Source: Paenibacillus methanolicus
Lineage (GTDB): Bacteria; Bacillota; Bacilli; Paenibacillales; Paenibacillaceae
Length of the DNA: 64,000 nt
Assembly: GCF_008124765.1 (NCBI RefSeq)
Contig: NZ_VNHS01000007.1
Coordinates: forward strand, 415,824 to 479,823
Direction of reading: 5' to 3'
Each line of letters opens with the position of its first letter. Positions within the stretch are counted from its first letter, which is position 1. The notes under the pieces were generated by a model. It did not search any database, had not been told where the DNA came from, and saw nothing but the letters and a program-made list of their open reading frames with translations. Shown here piece by piece: positions 8,055-17,151 of this stretch. Both the position numbers and the translations under genes were made by a program.

Positions 8055-9918
8055 CTTGCGGGGGAAGCTCGCCTTTACCCGGTTCCGGCTGAGCACCAAG
8101 CTGATGGTCACCTATATCCTGCTCACCGTCATCCCGATGTCGCTGCTCGGCTATATCTCGTACAGGCAGTATACCAAGTCGATCGAGGAGCAGATCGGGG
8201 AATACATGCCGCGCTTTCTCGTCCAGGCGGACGCCAACATCGAGAAGCATATGGAGGAGCTGTCCGTGCTGCCGGAGATGCTGTTCAACTCGGAATCGAT
8301 GGTCGCGATCCTGCGCCGGGATGCGTACCAGAGCCGCGCGGACTTGAACCGGGATCAATTCGAGATGAACAGCTTCCTGAACCGGACGTACCTGAACGGG
8401 GCGAGCCCCGATGTCATCGGCGTCTTCCTCCTGTCCAAGAACCGCGTGTTCGAGAGCACGAGGCTCAGTTATTCCGGCATCGATTGGAGCCGGGCGTTCA
8501 CGGATTACGGACAGGATCTGGAGCTGCGCGGGAGCGTGAAAGTCATGCTGCCGCGCGATGTCGGCCTACGGTTCGTCGATAACATCCCATACGTGCTCAT
8601 CATGAAGCCGATCGAGGACGTCGACAACCGGAGGAAGCTCGGCACGATGTTCATTGCCGTCCGGCTGAATTTTATCCGCAATGTGCTGCAGGATCTCGAG
8701 AACAGCGATCAGGCGGATATGTGGCTGATGACGCGCGAGGGCCAGATTATTTATCATACCGACCCGGAACTGACCGGCACGTTCGACCCGAACATCGATC
8801 AATATCCGCTGCTGAGCGGCAGCTTCCGCAAGGAAAGCGGAGACGGGGCGCGACTGGTCAGCATGCATGAATCCAAGGAGCTCGATTGGGTGCTCGTGCA
8901 CAGCGTGCCGCTCGAGGCGCTGACGGCGCGAACCGATTTTGTCCGCAAGGTGACCGTGCTCGTCTTCATCGGCCTGGTGCTCGTGAGCATTTTCATGTAC
9001 GCGCTCTTCTCGATCCGGGTGACCAACCCGCTCAAACGCTTGAATCAGCTGATGAAGCATGTGGAGATGGGCAAGTTCAACGTCGATCTGAAGGTGCAGA
9101 GCAAGGACGAGATCGGGACGCTCGCGGCCAGCTTCAATTCGATGGTCGCGACGATCCGCGAACTCATTCAGCAGAATTACCATATCGAGATTCGCCAGAA
9201 AGAAGCGGAGCTGTATGCGCTGCAGTCCCAGATCAACCCGCACTTCATGTACAACACGTTGGAGACGATCTCGATGGCGGTCGAGGAGGACGAGAAGGAG
9301 ACGGTCGTGGAGATGGTGTCGCTGCTCGGGCGCATGCTCCGTTTCTCGGTCAGCAACAAGTCGAAGTTCGTGACGATTACGCAGGAAGTGCAGCATGTGC
9401 GGGATTATCTGACCATTCAGAAGTTCCGGTTCGAGGACCGGCTGAGCTTCGATATCGCGGAGTCGGTGCCGAGTCAGGCGGGAGAGGCGCTGTATACGCC
9501 GAACTTCGTGCTGCAGCCGATCGTGGAGAATGCGATCAAGTACGGCTTGGAAGCCCGCAAAGGCGTCGATATCCGCATTACGGTCAGCGAGGAATTCAGC
9601 GCGAGGTCAGGGAAGCAGGATCTCGTGTTCCGCATTCGGGATAACGGGCCGGGGATAACGGCCGGACGGCTGGCGCAATTGGAGCAGGCGATCCGGGAGG
9701 ACGCTTGGTCAGGCAAAGATTCCGGCTTCGGCCTGAGCAACGTCAATGCCCGAATCGTGCTGCTGCACGGGCAGGATTACGGGGTTCAGCTGCACAGCAT
9801 CGAGGGCATCGGGACCGAGGTGGCCGTACGCATTCCGGTTATCCGGGCCGCGGAGGTCGAACGAATCGAGAGGGAGGCGAAGCATCGTGCAACGGATACG
9901 AACCTTGATCGTGGATGA
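8044..9918 (+). CDS. Sensor histidine kinase (YesM/LytS-type, HAMP)
   Basis: A 624-residue membrane kinase. Membrane helices lie at about residues 18-38 and 302-323, with an extracellular sensor domain between them, then a HAMP domain (VTNPLKRLNQLMKHVEMGKF). The phospho-acceptor is His400 in SQINPHFMYNTLE, typical of the His_kinase family, followed by an ATPase domain with the N box ENAIKYGLE and the G box SGFGLSNVNARI. It overlaps both neighbours, so binding protein, kinase and regulator are translationally coupled. The extracellular domain probably contacts the lipoprotein encoded just upstream. Confidence 0.93.
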   Translation: MISNLRGKLAFTRFRLSTKLMVTYILLTVIPMSLLGYISYRQYTKSIEEQIGEYMPRFLVQADANIEKHMEELSVLPEMLFNSESMVAILRRDAYQSRADLNRDQFEMNSFLNRTYLNGASPDVIGVFLLSKNRVFESTRLSYSGIDWSRAFTDYGQDLELRGSVKVMLPRDVGLRFVDNIPYVLIMKPIEDVDNRRKLGTMFIAVRLNFIRNVLQDLENSDQADMWLMTREGQIIYHTDPELTGTFDPNIDQYPLLSGSFRKESGDGARLVSMHESKELDWVLVHSVPLEALTARTDFVRKVTVLVFIGLVLVSIFMYALFSIRVTNPLKRLNQLMKHVEMGKFNVDLKVQSKDEIGTLAASFNSMVATIRELIQQNYHIEIRQKEAELYALQSQINPHFMYNTLETISMAVEEDEKETVVEMVSLLGRMLRFSVSNKSKFVTITQEVQHVRDYLTIQKFRFEDRLSFDIAESVPSQAGEALYTPNFVLQPIVENAIKYGLEARKGVDIRITVSEEFSARSGKQDLVFRIRDNGPGITAGRLAQLEQAIREDAWSGKDSGFGLSNVNARIVLLHGQDYGVQLHSIEGIGTEVAVRIPVIRAAEVERIEREAKHRATDTNLDRG

Positions 9919-11536
9919 TGAGCCGCGGATTCGACGGGGGATCGAGCGGCTGGTTCTCTCCAGCGGAGAACGCTTCGAAGTAGTGGCCGTTCTCTCCGAC
10001 GGCAGGGAGGCGCTGGACTTCCTGCATCAGTGCGGCGGGGCGGTCGATCTGGTCATTAGCGACGTGAAAATGCCGGAGATGGATGGTTTATCGTTCGTGA
10101 AAGAAGCGAGAGCGCGCTATTCGTTCTATTCGCTCTTCATCAGCGGTTACGACGATTTCGAATATCTGCGCGCCGCGCTGCGCGAAGGCGCGATCGATTA
10201 CGTGCTCAAGCCGGTGGACCGGGAACAATTCCGGCTCCGGATGGCGGAGATCGAGGAGCGCATCGCCGGCGACCGCTCGCGGCAGCTGAAGCTCGGCGAA
10301 CTGGAGCAGCAAGCCGGCCGGCTGAAGCGCACGCGCCAGACGCAGGCGCTCAGCTACACGACTTCGCCCGGCGTCGATCTGACGCGGCTTGGCTATTGGG
10401 TCGAGGAGTTCCCGAAAGGCCGGTACCAGCTGATGTATATCAGCCTGGATGCGCTCCCGGTCAAAAGCCGTTCGTATACGGTCAAGGACTGGGAAGCTTA
10501 CTTCTATGCGCTTGAGAATATACTGGAGGAGCTCGTCTATGCGCATACGGAGAAGTCGGGCGGCAGCGGCTGGTGCTGGCGCGGCGGGCAGTCGGATTTC
10601 TGGACGCTGCTGCATATGCCCGAGGACGAGGCGGCCGAGGATCGCGCCATGACCGAGCTTGCGGACCGGATTCGTTCCGCGTTCCGGATTTATACGCCGT
10701 TCTCCGCCTCGATTGCCTGCAGCGAGGCAATCGAGGATTTGTACCTGCTGCCGGAAGCCAAGCGGCAATGCCTGTCGCTCGTTCAATATCGGCTCGTGGT
10801 GGGCGGGAACCGGCTCTTCCGGCCGGAGCAGGATACGCTCGGAACGGGGCAGCAGGGTGCAGAGACCGCCCTCCCGCCATCAGCCGGGAAAGTTAGGCTC
10901 GCGGTCGAGCAGGGACGGCTGGAAGAGGCGCTGCTGCAGACGAAGCAGTTCTTCGAGCAGGTGGAGAAGCGGGAGTCGCCCGCCGCGATCTTGCCGGCGG
11001 TTCAGAACTTGCTTATCCTCGTCCACTCCGCGTCGCTGACCGGCAGCGGACATTCCGGCTTCGCGGTCACGCTGGAGGAGACGTTCGAGAAGCTGCAGCG
11101 GGCCGCGCATCTGCATGAGTTGAAGCAGGAGGTACAGAAGCGGATCGCCGAAGCCGTGCGCGGGATCGAGGAGACGCGGGCCGACAGCCGTCAGAGCACC
11201 CCCGTCGACCAGGCCAAAGCTTGGATTCGCGAGCATCTTGCCGGCGAGCTGACGATCAAGCGGATCGCCGACCGCGTCCATATGAACCCGACCTACTTCT
11301 GCGAGTGCTTCAAAGTCCAATGCGGCGAGACAGTGCTCGACTATGTGACCCGCATGCGGATGGAAGCCGCCAAGGAGCTGCTGCAGGACCCGGGCTTGAA
11401 GCTGCAGGAGCTGAGCGTGCAGGTCGGGTACCAGGACGTCAAATATTTCAGCCGGCTCTTCAAGCAATGGTCGGGCGTGACGCCTTCGCAATACAGAGAG
11501 CAGCTGGCCGCAGCCGGGAGACTGCAGGGAAAATAG
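9887..11536 (+). CDS. Response regulator with AraC-type DNA-binding domain (YesN type)
   Basis: The chosen start is GTG 9887 behind AGAGGGAGG, which gives the standard opening MQRIRTLIVDDEPR (550 aa). The receiver domain carries acidic residues DD at 10-11 and phospho-acceptor Asp59 in ISDVKMPEM. A long middle linker follows, then a C-terminal AraC double helix-turn-helix (TIKRIADRVHMNPTYFCECF and VGYQDVKYFSRLFKQWSG). It overlaps the kinase gene by 32 bases. The likely target is a sugar regulon; the ATPase/permease operon at 18.9 kb, whose binding protein is a paralogue, is the best candidate inside the window. Confidence 0.93.
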   Translation: MQRIRTLIVDDEPRIRRGIERLVLSSGERFEVVAVLSDGREALDFLHQCGGAVDLVISDVKMPEMDGLSFVKEARARYSFYSLFISGYDDFEYLRAALREGAIDYVLKPVDREQFRLRMAEIEERIAGDRSRQLKLGELEQQAGRLKRTRQTQALSYTTSPGVDLTRLGYWVEEFPKGRYQLMYISLDALPVKSRSYTVKDWEAYFYALENILEELVYAHTEKSGGSGWCWRGGQSDFWTLLHMPEDEAAEDRAMTELADRIRSAFRIYTPFSASIACSEAIEDLYLLPEAKRQCLSLVQYRLVVGGNRLFRPEQDTLGTGQQGAETALPPSAGKVRLAVEQGRLEEALLQTKQFFEQVEKRESPAAILPAVQNLLILVHSASLTGSGHSGFAVTLEETFEKLQRAAHLHELKQEVQKRIAEAVRGIEETRADSRQSTPVDQAKAWIREHLAGELTIKRIADRVHMNPTYFCECFKVQCGETVLDYVTRMRMEAAKELLQDPGLKLQELSVQVGYQDVKYFSRLFKQWSGVTPSQYREQLAAAGRLQGK

Positions 11537-11570
11537 ATTCGAGCGGCGTCTAGCCGTAAACCGTGTACGC

Positions 11571-11620
11571 GAAAGCCGCCCCGGGCGTCATCCTTCGAGA
11601 TGGCGCCGGGGCGGCTTTCT
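11571..11620. terminator. Bidirectional intrinsic terminator
   Basis: AAAGCCGCCCCGG and CCGGGGCGGCTTT form a long stem around a TTCG loop region, flanked by A/T runs on both sides. It serves the response-regulator gene from the left and the MFS gene from the right. Confidence 0.85.
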
Positions 11621-11656
11621 TCATTGTCTCATATTTCATTATCGAGCGACGCGACG

Positions 11657-12901
11657 CTAAAGAGCGGCGTCGGCCGTTTCACCTTGAGCAATTGGCAGGG
11701 ACGGCTCGGCGTCCTTCGGCCGATCGATCTTCATGCGCATCGCCACCGGAGCGGCCAACAATACGATCGCCGCGGCGATGATGTACGCAGGGACGAGACC
11801 CGTCGACTTCATGAGGAAGCCGGAGAGCCCGGAGCCGATCAGCATGCCGGCCATCATGACGGGCACGATCGTCCCGTTCACCCGTCCGATATACGCTTCC
11901 GCCACCATCGAGATGAGCGCGGTGCCGAGAATGATTTGCATGAAGGTGAGCGCGCCGCCGACCAAGAATCGCATCGTCGCCGTCAGGCCAACCCAGACGG
12001 ACAGCGCTTCGACGACGATGGACGCCGATAGGAAGACGATGGCCGACGCGACGACGATTCTCGGGTTCGCCTTTCGGCCGAAGACGGCCGCGGCTCCGCC
12101 GCCAACCAACATCCCGATGCCGGACAGCGCATAGAACCATTTCAAATCCTCTTTATCCAGCCCGAGCCGCTCGGTAATAAGGAAGACGTCCAGCGGCTGG
12201 ATCAAGCCGGAGCCGAGTCCGATTAGCGCGAAGGCCGCGGTGATAAGCAGCAGATTGCGTTGGCCGCCCACGTAGCGCAGCCCCATCGCCATCTCGCTCC
12301 ATACGGAGCTGTTATCGGGCCGCTTCTCTCTCACGTATGCGGGAAGCGCCAGCTGGATCAGCGCCGCGGCGGCGAAGGCGATCACCAGAATCAGGAGCGA
12401 GGTGCTCACGCCCAGCCAAACATAGACGGCCGTGCCGATCATCGGCCCGACGATGACGAACAAGGACATCAGGCTCTGCGTCACTCCGATCGCCGCCGGC
12501 ACCAGTTCTTCCGGCACGTGCCGCTTGAACATGATGGAGGACGAAGGCTGCGAGAATTGACTGACGACAGCGGATACGATGGTCGCCGCGAATACCGCCT
12601 GCCACCATCCGGCTTCGATGAACGCCAGGATGACGGCGATGGAGAGGGCGCTCAGCGCATCGCCCGCGATCATCGTCCGCTTGGGGTTCCATCGGTCGGC
12701 GAGCGTCCCGCCGATCATCGAGAAGACGAAGATCGGCAAGTATTCGAACACGGTCAGCAGCGATACGGCGACGGGATCGTTGCCGGTCTGATCCATCACG
12801 TAGAACAGTAGCGCCATATTGCGGACCCAGATGCCCAGCTGTTGAATCAGATCGACCGAAGCTACGATGAGGAACACCCGATTACGGAACAATTGTTTCA
12901 A
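11657..12901 (-). CDS. MFS efflux transporter (MefA-like)
   Basis: A 414-residue major facilitator protein with about 12 hydrophobic helices. It shows the loop 2-3 signature GGTLADRWNPKRTM and resembles the macrolide-efflux MFS_3 group. The start is TTG 12901: GAGGAG lies nine bases upstream and a TGA in frame directly before it rules out a longer form. A 16-bp operator lies 25 bp upstream and is repeated before the tetR gene next door, so expression is probably repressed by that TetR protein. The drug or metabolite exported is unknown. Confidence 0.88.
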   Translation of the reverse strand: MKQLFRNRVFLIVASVDLIQQLGIWVRNMALLFYVMDQTGNDPVAVSLLTVFEYLPIFVFSMIGGTLADRWNPKRTMIAGDALSALSIAVILAFIEAGWWQAVFAATIVSAVVSQFSQPSSSIMFKRHVPEELVPAAIGVTQSLMSLFVIVGPMIGTAVYVWLGVSTSLLILVIAFAAAALIQLALPAYVREKRPDNSSVWSEMAMGLRYVGGQRNLLLITAAFALIGLGSGLIQPLDVFLITERLGLDKEDLKWFYALSGIGMLVGGGAAAVFGRKANPRIVVASAIVFLSASIVVEALSVWVGLTATMRFLVGGALTFMQIILGTALISMVAEAYIGRVNGTIVPVMMAGMLIGSGLSGFLMKSTGLVPAYIIAAAIVLLAAPVAMRMKIDRPKDAEPSLPIAQGETADAAL

Positions 12902-12926
12902 GTCTCATCACTCCTCATTATTAATC

Positions 12927-12942
12927 CGACTAGTCAGTCTAT
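12927..12942. promoter_or_regulatory. TetR operator copy 1 (MFS promoter)
   Basis: CCGACTAGTCAGTCTA, partly palindromic, lies in the MFS leader. It differs at two central bases from the copy at 13607-13622 before the tetR gene. Confidence 0.75.
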
Positions 12943-12980
12943 TAATTGGACAAAAAAATTTGGTGCCAGACCGGGGCTGT

Positions 12981-13571
12981 CTATTTCTTCTGTATGCCCC
13001 GAAGAAGCATGTCGATCGATTTGCGATAGAGGGGCACGATTTGCTCGGTACCCAGGTCGTAATATGCAACCCCGAGACCGCCTAGCAGTCCGAGTACGAC
13101 GTACATGAGCTCCCTCGTATCGAACGGCTCGAACTCGCCGCGGGTTATGCCCTCCTCCAGCAGCTCCTGAAGAATGGGATAGTGCATTCGCGTCATCTCG
13201 ACCAAACGGGCGTGAATGTCCGGATCTGCCGTCTCGCTTCCTGAGAACTCCTCCGCCGCTTTCATGAGCGGATTTTGGAAATCGGTCGCGAATAGCTCGG
13301 CCAAGGCATACAGCTTCTCCGTCGCGGTCTGGAGAGGGGCAGAGAGGCGGGCCCACTTATCGGTCCACTCCTGCATCGTCAGCTCCAGAATGTACAGGAA
13401 CAGCTCATCTTTGCGCTTGAAATGGTAGTAGATGCTGCCCTTGCTCGTACCGGCCGTGGCAACGATCTCATCCATCGTCGTGGCCGAATACCCTTTCTGC
13501 TCGAACAGCGATTTCGCTCTTAGCGCGATTCGTTTCTTCGTGTGTTCCCCCGCTCCGGCAGGTCTTGCCAT
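12981..13571 (-). CDS. TetR/AcrR family repressor
   Basis: A 196-residue regulator. The N-terminal helix-turn-helix reads ATTMDEIVATAGTSKGSIYYHF followed by KRKDELF, the classic TetR pattern; the C-terminal two thirds form the ligand domain. It lies 79 bp upstream of the MFS gene on the same strand. The same operator (CCGACTANNCAGTCTA) is found before both genes, so it should repress itself and the pump until a ligand binds. Confidence 0.93.
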   Translation of the reverse strand: MARPAGAGEHTKKRIALRAKSLFEQKGYSATTMDEIVATAGTSKGSIYYHFKRKDELFLYILELTMQEWTDKWARLSAPLQTATEKLYALAELFATDFQNPLMKAAEEFSGSETADPDIHARLVEMTRMHYPILQELLEEGITRGEFEPFDTRELMYVVLGLLGGLGVAYYDLGTEQIVPLYRKSIDMLLRGIQKK

Positions 13572-13606
13572 GATGCGTTCTCCTTTTCGATGCGGCTATT
13601 AATAAA

Positions 13607-13622
13607 CCGACTATCCAGTCTA
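13607..13622. promoter_or_regulatory. TetR operator copy 2 (autoregulation)
   Basis: CCGACTATCCAGTCTA, 35 bp upstream of the tetR start. It is identical at 14 of 16 positions to the operator before the MFS gene; both sit next to ATTAAT. Confidence 0.75.
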
Positions 13623-13781
13623 CAAACTCAGTATAGATTGTGTTCGACCGAATTTCAAGCGGCAGTTGCGGAGCGGACCGTTCGGGTTATAACGATTCTC
13701 TCCCTTGAACCGATCCGGGATCGGCGTTTATAGTCAGGGTAATGATAGGGGATGGATTCTACGCGCAGGGAGCGATGGACG

Positions 13782-14660
13782 ATGGTGGACATAACGGGCG
13801 AGCTCGTACGACGATTAATCGATAGCCAACACCCGCAGTGGAGGGAGCTGCCCCTCAAGCCGGTGGACCGAAGCGGACACGATAATCGTACCTACCGGCT
13901 AGGGAGCGACATGACTGTTCGTCTGCCGAGCCATGAACGCTACGCGTCGGCGGTGGAGAAGGAGTTGACGTGGCTGCCGGTCTTCAAGCCGCTGCTGTCC
14001 TTGCCTATACCGGAGCCTGTGGCCAAAGGGGAGCCGACGGATGAATATCCGCTTCCGTGGTCGGTCAACCGATGGATCGAAGGAGAGACCGTTACGCATG
14101 CAAATGTGGGTGTTCCGAACCAGTTCGCCGAGGATCTCGCGGGGTTTCTGCAGGAATTGCAGGCGATCGATGCGACCGGCGGCGTGCCTGCCGGCATTCA
14201 GAACTTTCATCGCGGCGGCAATCTCGCCGTGTACGACGAGGATACGCGCAAGATCATCGATGCGCTTGCGGGTGAATATGACGCGCGTCTGTTAACGGAA
14301 ATATGGGAGCGCGCCCTCGCGACGACCTACCAAGCGGCGCCGTTGTGGCTGCATGGCGACGTGGCGGTCGGCAATCTGCTTGTGCGCTCCGGCAGGCTCA
14401 GCGGCGTTATCGATTTCGGCACGATGGGCGTTGGCGACCCGTCGAGCGACCTCGTGATGGCGTGGAACTTTTTCGATGTCGATAGCCGCCGCATCTTCCT
14501 GGACCGCATGAACGTCGATGAAGCTACCGTCGATCGCGCGCGCGGATGGGCGTTGTGGAAGGCGCTCATCACCTATGCCTGGAACGAGCGGAGATCGGAG
14601 TTAGCGAATTGGGGCAAGCGCGTGATCGACGTCATCGTGGTCGATTACAGAAAGCCGTGA
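13782..14660 (+). CDS. Aminoglycoside phosphotransferase (APH) family kinase
   Basis: The start ATG 13782 is preferred over 13752 because GGGAG lies nine bases before it (292 aa). The kinase-like fold is marked by HGDVAVGN (His191, catalytic Asp193, Asn198) and IDFGTMGVGDPSSDL (metal-binding Asp211). The N-terminal region has the lobe typical of small-molecule kinases. It may phosphorylate an aminoglycoside or another hydroxylated metabolite; family members are often not resistance enzymes. It is a single gene, divergent from the tetR gene. Confidence 0.87.
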   Translation: MVDITGELVRRLIDSQHPQWRELPLKPVDRSGHDNRTYRLGSDMTVRLPSHERYASAVEKELTWLPVFKPLLSLPIPEPVAKGEPTDEYPLPWSVNRWIEGETVTHANVGVPNQFAEDLAGFLQELQAIDATGGVPAGIQNFHRGGNLAVYDEDTRKIIDALAGEYDARLLTEIWERALATTYQAAPLWLHGDVAVGNLLVRSGRLSGVIDFGTMGVGDPSSDLVMAWNFFDVDSRRIFLDRMNVDEATVDRARGWALWKALITYAWNERRSELANWGKRVIDVIVVDYRKP

Positions 14661-14680
14661 GGAGACAAGGCGAGCGGCCA

Positions 14681-15223
14681 TCAAGACTGCGGGCGCGGTG
14701 TTCCGTTCTCCTTGGCGGCCTTCACCTTCTGTTCCAGCTCCTTGATCAAGGTCTGGATGTGTTGCGAGGAGTAGCGCAGAATTTTGTTCTGGATCCGGGC
14801 AGGGAACAACGCTCGAACATCGGGTGCATAATAGCTGCCGTCGCGTGGCGTCGTGTGCCCGGTAATCGCGAGCGATCCGTTCGTTCGGCTGACTTTCAGG
14901 ACGACCGGAATGGACACGCCTCGGGTGGATTCTGACGCATCCCGGGTCAAGTCGTACGCCTCGACTAAGCTCCATGCGTACATTTCGCCAGCCTGCGTAT
15001 CTTCCTCCAATCTCTCATAAGCCGCGAATCTGACATCGCCCGTCGCCGGGCTCAAGAGCTTGTCGGTCAGATAAGCTTCGATGACCTGTTCCTCGCTCGC
15101 GAGTAGCGTTTCTTTCTTAGTCTCCTCCAGGCTAACGGCGACGTCCTGGACGTTCACGGCTTCATTGGCGCATCCCGTAACTAGAATCGCGCCGAGCAGT
15201 ATGCCTGCAAAACCAAATTTCAT
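14681..15223 (-). CDS. Hypothetical lipoprotein
   Basis: The start at 15223 is set by a TGGAGGTG ribosome site and gives a 180-residue precursor with signal peptide MKFGFAGILLGAILVTGC (lipidated Cys18). The mature part has no motif I recognise; it ends in a charged helix (LIKELEQKVKAAKENG). It converges on the APH-like gene with 20 bp between stops. Confidence 0.75.
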   Translation of the reverse strand: MKFGFAGILLGAILVTGCANEAVNVQDVAVSLEETKKETLLASEEQVIEAYLTDKLLSPATGDVRFAAYERLEEDTQAGEMYAWSLVEAYDLTRDASESTRGVSIPVVLKVSRTNGSLAITGHTTPRDGSYYAPDVRALFPARIQNKILRYSSQHIQTLIKELEQKVKAAKENGTPRPQS

Positions 15224-15442
15224 TCCAACACCTCCACTAACTGAGACGATGCGGGGATGAAGGAAGTTCCAATCATGGCATCGCGGGCGCGATTTCCGAT
15301 TCCGCGATGCAATGCCGTTGTCACGCCTTGTGCCGGCCAATCGCTTGCCTTTATCCGACCAACCGCTTCCCTTGATTGCGTTCGCCCGATGCGGGTTACT
15401 CTTATTACGTTGGGCTGAATGAATATGAAGGAGGCGATGCAG

Positions 15443-16447
15443 TTGAAGACAAAGGTCATTTCGGCGTTAGCGGCGACGATGGTGGCGGTTGCTGTCATGG
15501 CGCCTGCGATGCAAGCTTCGGAGGGAACAAAGCGAGCGGCGAACGTATCGATCGCGGTCGATCTGGATCTGTCCAGCGCGACGGGCATGCGCGTCGAAGG
15601 CATTACCGGGGACAAGCACGGGCGGTTATACACGATCGACATGGACTCCAAGAAGTTGTTCCGGTTCACGCCTGAGACGGGGCAGCTCGAAGCGCTGACG
15701 GTTCTGCCAAGGTCCGCGACCGGCATGGCGTTCGATCGGGAAGGCAATTTGTACATGGCAAGCGGAGGCGGCAATGGCGTAGACGGCGTCGTCCTGCGTA
15801 TCGCCAAGGGTGCGCTATCGGGCGGTCCAATCGAGAGCGGGCAGGTGGAGACGTTCGCGCAAGACGTCGACGGCGCGAACGGATTGGCGTTCGACCGCGA
15901 AGGCAACCTGTACGTCAGCGGCGGCGCGACGGGGAATATTTACGTGATCACCCCGCAAGGGCAGCGGACCGTATGGGCTAGTGGGATCGGAGCCGAACGT
16001 CCGGAGCAGCCGATAACCGTGAACGGACTGGCGTTCGGCCGGGACGGACGACTGTACATTGCCAATACGAGCTCCGGCGAGATTAATCGGGTCCGAATCA
16101 AGAAGGACGGCACCTTCGGCGAAGTCGAGCGGTTCGCGAAGGACCCGCTGCTCTACGGCGCGGACGGCATCGCTTTCGGTCCGAACGGCGCTTTGTACGT
16201 AGCGGCCAACGAGCGCAACGCGATCGTCCACGTATCCCGTTCCGGCAACGTCAAGGAACTGATCGCCAACGACAACCAGGGGCCGCTGGAATTCCCGGCC
16301 AGTCTGCATTTCGTCGGCGACACGTTGTACGTTAGCAACTTCGACGTCGCCCGCGGCGCCAACGCGCCGAACCAACCGGGCATCGGGGCGTCCATCGCCA
16401 AGATCGAACTGGCGAAGAAGCACTGGGGGCATCACGACAAGCAGTAG
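15443..16447 (+). CDS. Secreted NHL/SMP-30-like beta-propeller protein
   Basis: The best start is TTG 15443, eight bases after AAGGAGG (an ATG at 15437 is too close to it). A signal peptide (KVISALAATMVAVAVMAPAMQA) is followed by repeated blade motifs such as GMAFDREGNLYMASG, GLAFDREGNLYVSGG, GLAFGRDGRLYIANT and GIAFGPNGALYVAAN. These are typical of six-bladed NHL/SMP-30/gluconolaconase-like propellers. It is probably extracellular; whether it binds or hydrolyses a ligand cannot be told. Confidence 0.85.
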   Translation: MKTKVISALAATMVAVAVMAPAMQASEGTKRAANVSIAVDLDLSSATGMRVEGITGDKHGRLYTIDMDSKKLFRFTPETGQLEALTVLPRSATGMAFDREGNLYMASGGGNGVDGVVLRIAKGALSGGPIESGQVETFAQDVDGANGLAFDREGNLYVSGGATGNIYVITPQGQRTVWASGIGAERPEQPITVNGLAFGRDGRLYIANTSSGEINRVRIKKDGTFGEVERFAKDPLLYGADGIAFGPNGALYVAANERNAIVHVSRSGNVKELIANDNQGPLEFPASLHFVGDTLYVSNFDVARGANAPNQPGIGASIAKIELAKKHWGHHDKQ

Positions 16448-16476
16448 CTTCCGATCGGGAAATTCATCTTTAAACC

Positions 16477-16522
16477 GCGAAGTCCGCCTGAACGAACAGC
16501 CGTTCATCAGGCGGACTTCGCT
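16477..16522. terminator. Stem-loop terminator
   Basis: GCGAAGTCCGCC pairs with GGCGGACTTCGC; the inner arm TGAACG/CGTTCA extends the stem around a 3-base bulge. There is no long T run, but it lies between convergent genes. Confidence 0.65.
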
Positions 16523-16568
16523 GCTTATGCGATCATTATGCCAAAGCTTAAGCTAGCCTTCGGAGTCG

Positions 16569-17024
16569 CTACTCCGTCACTTGAGCCAATTCGAACAGAT
16601 TCCCCCATGGATCGGCGAAGAACGCGAGGCGGCGATGGATCGCGTCTACTTCGAACGGCTCCCCGATCAGCGTTACGCCTTGCGCGGCCAAGTATGCGAT
16701 CGCTTCATCCACATTGTCCACGTTCAAGCAGAGATGGTGGTGCCCGCCTTGGCGCAGGCTGCTGCCGATTTCCGTGTGAAGGGGCGCTTCGCTCACCTCT
16801 CCGTCTCCGATCAGCTCGATATAGAACGAATCGTCATGGGGCGGCGCCACATAGGCGAGGTTCAAATCGCCGAAGGGCCACTCTTGGATGACGCGGAAGC
16901 CCAGCTTCTCCACGTACCAGTTCTTTGCAGCTTCATAGTCCGACACGCGGATGGCGATATGGTGGCCTTTCATCGAGGCGATCGGGTTGGCAGCGGCTTC
17001 CCGCCGCAGGTTGAGGTCGGACAT
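16569..17024 (-). CDS. VOC (glyoxalase/dioxygenase-fold) family protein
   Basis: The start at 17024 follows AAGGAGG (152 codons including stop). Two beta-alpha-beta-beta-beta modules are visible: KGHHIAIRVSDYEAAKNWYVEKLGF and GGHHHLCLNVDNVDEAIAYL, ending in FADPWGNLFELAQ. His and Glu residues at the usual metal positions are present. The reaction is unknown; members include glyoxalase I, bleomycin-type resistance proteins and dioxygenases. An AraC-type regulator gene lies 127 bp upstream on the same strand. Confidence 0.85.
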   Translation of the reverse strand: MSDLNLRREAAANPIASMKGHHIAIRVSDYEAAKNWYVEKLGFRVIQEWPFGDLNLAYVAPPHDDSFYIELIGDGEVSEAPLHTEIGSSLRQGGHHHLCLNVDNVDEAIAYLAAQGVTLIGEPFEVDAIHRRLAFFADPWGNLFELAQVTE

Positions 17025-17151
17025 GGTGGTTCCTCCTTGGGTTCTATTGCCCATCGCATCTTCGGGCTAACAGGTATTAGCGTACCAGACGATGGCGAAT
17101 CGAGCTTTGCCCGGAGGTCCAAATCCGTTGTTCATTTGGCTCAAGTTCAAG

